Source: Oscillospiraceae bacterium (GTDB lineage Bacteria > Bacillota > Clostridia > UBA1381 > UBA9506). From it: a stretch of DNA of 64,000 nucleotides. Under the pieces are notes generated by a model, which saw nothing but the letters and a program-made list of their open reading frames with translations, ran no database searches and was not told where the DNA came from. This document shows, one piece after another, positions 61,101 through 64,000 of this stretch. Position 1 is the first letter of the stretch, and every line of letters starts with the position of its first letter. The stretch covers positions 62,001 to 126,000 of the forward strand of contig SVJS01000003.1 in the NCBI GenBank assembly GCA_015068855.1. The letters run 5' to 3'. A program made the translations under genes and the position numbers.

Positions 61101-61760
61101 ACGGATACGGCTATCAGCCGTCAGATTTCATCCTTGCGAGGGAAAATTCGTGACCTTGGCAATGTCAATGTTGATGCAATCAGTGAGCTTGAAACCGTGG
61201 GCGAACGATATCAATTTTTAACCACCCAGAGAGATGATTTGCAAAAAGCAAAACGCGATTTGCTGCGGATTATCGACGAAATGCAAAGCATTATGAAAAA
61301 GGAGTTCAAGGAAAAATTTGAACAGATTAACCGTCACTTTAAGAGCACGTTTACAGAGCTGTTTGGCGGCGGTAGTGCAGACCTTGAACTGACCGATGCA
61401 GAAGATGTTTTATCCTGTGGAATTAACATTAATGTCCAACCGCCGGGAAAGAAGCTGCAAAGCCTGTTGCTCTTATCCGGTGGCGAGCGTGCCCTTGCGG
61501 CCATTGCACTTTTGTTTGCAATACTCCAGTTAAAACCCACGCCGTTTTGCTTCTTAGATGAGATTGAGGCGGCGCTGGATGAAAATAACGTTTATCGCTA
61601 TGCTGAATTTATCAAGCGTTTCAGCCGCAGGACGCAATTTATTCTTGTGACGCACCGCCGCGGTACTATGGAGTCCGCTGACAGAATTTATGGTGTTACC
61701 ATGCAGGAAAAAGGTGTTTCCAAGCTCTTGGAACTGAATTTAGAAGAAATAGAGGCATAA
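58200..61760 (+). CDS. smc: Chromosome segregation protein SMC
   Basis: This is a condensin ATPase that organises the chromosome with ScpA and ScpB. Walker A is '[21 protein letters not shown]' near residue 32. Long coiled coils surround a hinge at about 505-660 ('[14 protein letters not shown]' to '[19 protein letters not shown]'). The signature is '[19 protein letters not shown]' and Walker B '[20 protein letters not shown]'. It has 1186 residues from the ATG 11 bases after 'AGAAAGG'. ftsY, often next, is not here. Confidence 0.97.
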   Translation: [1186 protein letters not shown]

Positions 61761-61838
61761 GTTGTTTAGAAATGCTTGTTTATGGCATACTAATCACAAA
61801 CTCTGCTGTTATGTGCAGCAGGAACAGGATGTGATTAC

Positions 61839-62210
61839 TTGAAACAACATTTGCAACATAAACCATTTGTTTCCGCCGTCGGTGGCCTGATAGCCGGTTT
61901 TTTGAACGGGTTGTTTGGCTCCGGGGGCGGAACTGTTATTGTGGTCTTTTTGGAAGAATTTTTGGGTTTTAAGCCCCAACATGCCCACGCAACAGCCATT
62001 TTGATTATCTCTTGCTTTACCATTGTCAGTCTGTTTTTCTATGGTAGTCGGTCTCAGCTTAATTATTCTCTGGCGCTTTTGGTTTCTGCCGGTGGTGTCA
62101 TCGGGGGATGGGTTGGTGCTAAGTGGCTGAAAAAACTGTCGGGCAATACGCTTCACAAAATTTTCGGTGGCTTTATGATTGTGGCTGCTATCAGGATGGT
62201 GGCTGTATGA
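61839..62210 (+). CDS. Half-size TauE/SafE-family permease, first half
   Basis: This is a membrane protein of 123 residues with about four helices. The family motif 'GGLIAGFLNGLFGSGGGTVIVVFL' is the first TauE repeat. 'AGGVIGGWVGAKWLKKLSGNTLHKIFGGFMIVAAIRMV' is the typical end of such a repeat. The start is TTG; no ATG fits. It overlaps the next gene by four bases (ATGA). Full TauE proteins have two such repeats in one chain of about 250 residues. Confidence 0.85.
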   Translation: MKQHLQHKPFVSAVGGLIAGFLNGLFGSGGGTVIVVFLEEFLGFKPQHAHATAILIISCFTIVSLFFYGSRSQLNYSLALLVSAGGVIGGWVGAKWLKKLSGNTLHKIFGGFMIVAAIRMVAV

Positions 62211-62575
62211 TTGTGGCGGTTTTAATCGGTCTGTTTTCGGGCGTTATCAGCGGCATGGGCATTGGAGGCGGTGCCATTTTAATTCCGGCCCTCAGCTTTT
62301 TTCTGCAAGTCAATCAGCATGATGCCCAAGGCATTAATCTGCTGTATTTTCTTCCCACAGCTGCCGTTTCGCTCTATGTACACATCCGAAACAGAAACGT
62401 GAAATATAAGGCGGTTATGCCGATTATTCTCTGGGGTTTAGTCGGTGCCGTTGGCGGCGCTTTTGTGGCCGGACTCATCAAGACGGAGGTGCTCAGACGC
62501 TGCTTTGGTGTCTTTTTGTTATGTATGGGCGTCTATGAGTTTTTCAAAAAAGAGAAAAAACAGAAAATAGAGTAA
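62207..62575 (+). CDS. Half-size TauE/SafE-family permease, second half
   Basis: This has 122 residues from the overlapping ATG. The repeat motif recurs as 'LIGLFSGVISGMGIGGGAILIPALSFFL', then 'GINLLYFLPTAAVSLYVH', 'GLVGAVGGAFVAGLIKTEVLRRCFGVFLLCMGVYEFFKK'. The two halves together form a complete anion-exporter fold (sulfite, sulfoacetate or related substrate), probably as a heterodimer. The substrate is not readable. Confidence 0.85.
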   Translation: MIVAVLIGLFSGVISGMGIGGGAILIPALSFFLQVNQHDAQGINLLYFLPTAAVSLYVHIRNRNVKYKAVMPIILWGLVGAVGGAFVAGLIKTEVLRRCFGVFLLCMGVYEFFKKEKKQKIE

Positions 62576-62592
62576 AAAATAGCGATTTACTC

Positions 62593-62621
62593 TTTACCAA
62601 AAGCGAAATATATGGTACAAT
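62593..62621 (+). promoter_or_regulatory. Promoter of dxs
   Basis: TTTACC, 17-bp spacer, TACAAT with TG upstream. About 130 bp of leader follows with no recognisable riboswitch. Confidence 0.6.
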
Positions 62622-62753
62622 ATTATTATGTATGGTTATATATAAAAAAGAAACATCTTTTTTGTTTGTAACCGACAGAAAACATATGATAACGAAAAAA
62701 CAGGCAGCCTGTGTCATGAGTTGCAACATGAACGAAAGCGCCGGTAAAGAGTG

Positions 62754-64000
62754 ATGAGTATGGAGACAAGTAACCAATATACAATTTTGGAAAGCCTGCA
62801 AAGTCCTCAGGATATTAAAACAATGAGTTTTCAACAGTTAGCTCAGCTTGCAGAGGAAATTCGTTCGTTTTTAATTCAGTCTGTTTCGCGCACGGGGGGA
62901 CACTTAGCGTCCAATCTCGGCGTTGTTGAATTGACCCTTGCGCTGTTTAAGGTTTTGTCACTTCCGGAGGATGGTATTATCTGGGATGTCGGACATCAGT
63001 CCTATGTGCACAAACTGTTAACGGGACGCATGCAGCAGTTTGCAACTCTGCGGCAGTTTGGCGGCATGAGTGGGTTTCCCAAAAGTTGCGAAAGTCCCTA
63101 TGATATTTTTAACACAGGTCATTCCTCCACATCCATTTCTGCGGCTCTGGGCATGACCCGCGGCGCTGAACTCGCCGGAGAAAAGAGCAGGACGGTTGCA
63201 GTTATCGGTGATGGTGCTTTAACAGGCGGCATGGCGTTTGAAGCTTTAGATGATGCCGGGACCTATAAAAAGAATTTCATTGTCATTCTGAACGATAATG
63301 AAATGTCGATTGCTGCTAATGTTGGCGGCATTTCACGTTATTTAACAAGAGTTCGTACACGTCCGCAGTATCACCGCTTCAAGTCAAATTTAGAGCATGC
63401 CTTTGGCATGATTCCTGTGATTGGACAGCCTACGGTTTTACTGCTCAAACGGATTAAGGATTCTGTTCGCAGATTGCTCATGACTTCAACTGTTTTTGAT
63501 GATTTTGGGTTTACATATTTTGGCCCCATTGACGGTCATGATTTGCCGTTTTTGTGTCAGGTTTTAGAACGTGCTAAGGCAATTAACGGCCCGGTTCTTT
63601 TGCATGTTAAAACCAAAAAAGGAAAAGGCTATAAGTTTGCCGAAGATAAGCCAACAGATTTTCACGGTGTCGGCGTGTTTGAAATTGACACGGGAGAGAG
63701 AAATGGCAGCAGCACATCCTATGCCTCCGTTTTTGGCGCAACAATGGCGGAGCTGGGCGGTCAGGATGAGCGCATTTGCGCCGTAACGGCAGCCATGCCT
63801 GACGGAACGGGCCTGGGAACATTTTCAAAGCTGTATCCCAAGCGTTTCTTTGATGTGGGCATAGCTGAGCAACATGCCGTAACCTTTTCGGCCGGTCTTG
63901 CCAAGCGAGGCCTGCGGCCCGTTGTGGCGGTTTATTCTTCTTTCTTGCAGAGGGCGTATGACCAGGTTCTTCATGATGTTTGCATGCAGAATTTACCCGT
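62754..64000 (+). CDS. dxs: 1-deoxy-D-xylulose-5-phosphate synthase, 3' end beyond window
   Basis: This is the first MEP-pathway enzyme, making DXP from pyruvate and glyceraldehyde 3-phosphate. The frame runs off the window, so the ORF track omits it. About 415 of roughly 620 residues are visible. Motifs are 'GGHLASNLGVVELTLALFK', 'WDVGHQSYVHKLLTGR', 'TGHSSTSISAALGM', the TPP site 'VIGDGALTGGMAFEALDDAG...NDNEMSI' and 'YFGPIDGHDLPFLC'. The start is ATG 62754, or ATG 62760 two codons later. It provides precursors for IspA at 30.5 kb. Confidence 0.96.
   Translation, partial: MSMETSNQYTILESLQSPQDIKTMSFQQLAQLAEEIRSFLIQSVSRTGGHLASNLGVVELTLALFKVLSLPEDGIIWDVGHQSYVHKLLTGRMQQFATLRQFGGMSGFPKSCESPYDIFNTGHSSTSISAALGMTRGAELAGEKSRTVAVIGDGALTGGMAFEALDDAGTYKKNFIVILNDNEMSIAANVGGISRYLTRVRTRPQYHRFKSNLEHAFGMIPVIGQPTVLLLKRIKDSVRRLLMTSTVFDDFGFTYFGPIDGHDLPFLCQVLERAKAINGPVLLHVKTKKGKGYKFAEDKPTDFHGVGVFEIDTGERNGSSTSYASVFGATMAELGGQDERICAVTAAMPDGTGLGTFSKLYPKRFFDVGIAEQHAVTFSAGLAKRGLRPVVAVYSSFLQRAYDQVLHDVCMQNLP

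Noticed and set aside
1-64000. CRISPR arrays, prophage, insertion sequences, integrons
   Set aside because: No regularly spaced repeats, transposase, integrase or phage structural genes were seen.

Overview
The window reads as chromosomal DNA of an anaerobic, endospore-forming Clostridia-class Firmicute. spoIVA points to sporulation. A 2[4Fe-4S] ferredoxin, rubrerythrin and an indolepyruvate:ferredoxin oxidoreductase point to anaerobic life. SOS, Add, lon-ysxC, yloU-yloV-recG and plsX-acpP-rnc-smc blocks are all of Firmicutes type, and promoters are mostly TTGACA-N17-TATAAT-like. Almost all of it is ordinary housekeeping DNA. I see no prophage, transposase, integrase or CRISPR array.

Layout: 1-10 kb holds addA (5' cut off by the window edge), mtlD, tRNA-Thr(CGT), a 56-residue ferredoxin absent from the ORF track, a small membrane protein, a YabE-type 3D-domain protein and addB. 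10-22 kb holds coaX with an ECF S-component gene, a PfkB kinase, spoIVA, a 6S RNA gene, a glutamate-cysteine-ligase-like gene, and the leftward operon yloU-fakA-recG-rsmD-coaD plus a coiled-coil gene. 22-34 kb runs rightward: yhaO-yhaN, metY, then lon-ysxC-trmL-xseB-ispA, followed by a ~630-nt structured RNA, a membrane-protein gene and a DUF2156 gene. 34-41 kb is a leftward arylpyruvate/arylacetate cluster (symporter-paaK-iorA-iorB-ACT-YnbB family). 41-50 kb holds rubrerythrin, a Cys-rich mini-ORF, lexA with an M20 hydrolase, an amino-sugar cluster (AraC, NahK-like, NagA, ROK) and an SLH-anchored deacetylase, ending in a repeat-rich stretch at tRNA-Leu(TAG). 50-64 kb holds rnpB, glyS, ptsH, uvrC, plsX-acpP-rnc-radical SAM-smc, a split TauE pair and dxs (3' cut off by the window edge).

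The most notable system is the 31.5-32.8 kb locus. I recognise it as OLE RNA (ornate, large, extremophilic) with its membrane partner OapA. It sits directly after xseB-ispA, the classical OLE neighbourhood, but without xseA, and with dxs about 30 kb away. OLE has its own extended -10 promoter and a closing stem that runs into a U-tract. The OapA frame starts at TTG just behind the RNA and carries a DxxxD motif. A DUF2156 gene follows in the same direction.

Secondary points of interest are a LexA box overlapping the lexA -35 element, a 15-bp inverted repeat spanning both -10 elements of the divergent AraC/NahK-like promoters, duplicated 106-bp segments and tRNA 3'-end copies beside tRNA-Leu, a half-size TauE gene pair, and an unlinked, order-reversed addA/addB. 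Function calls rest on motif and family recognition by eye; no searches were run.
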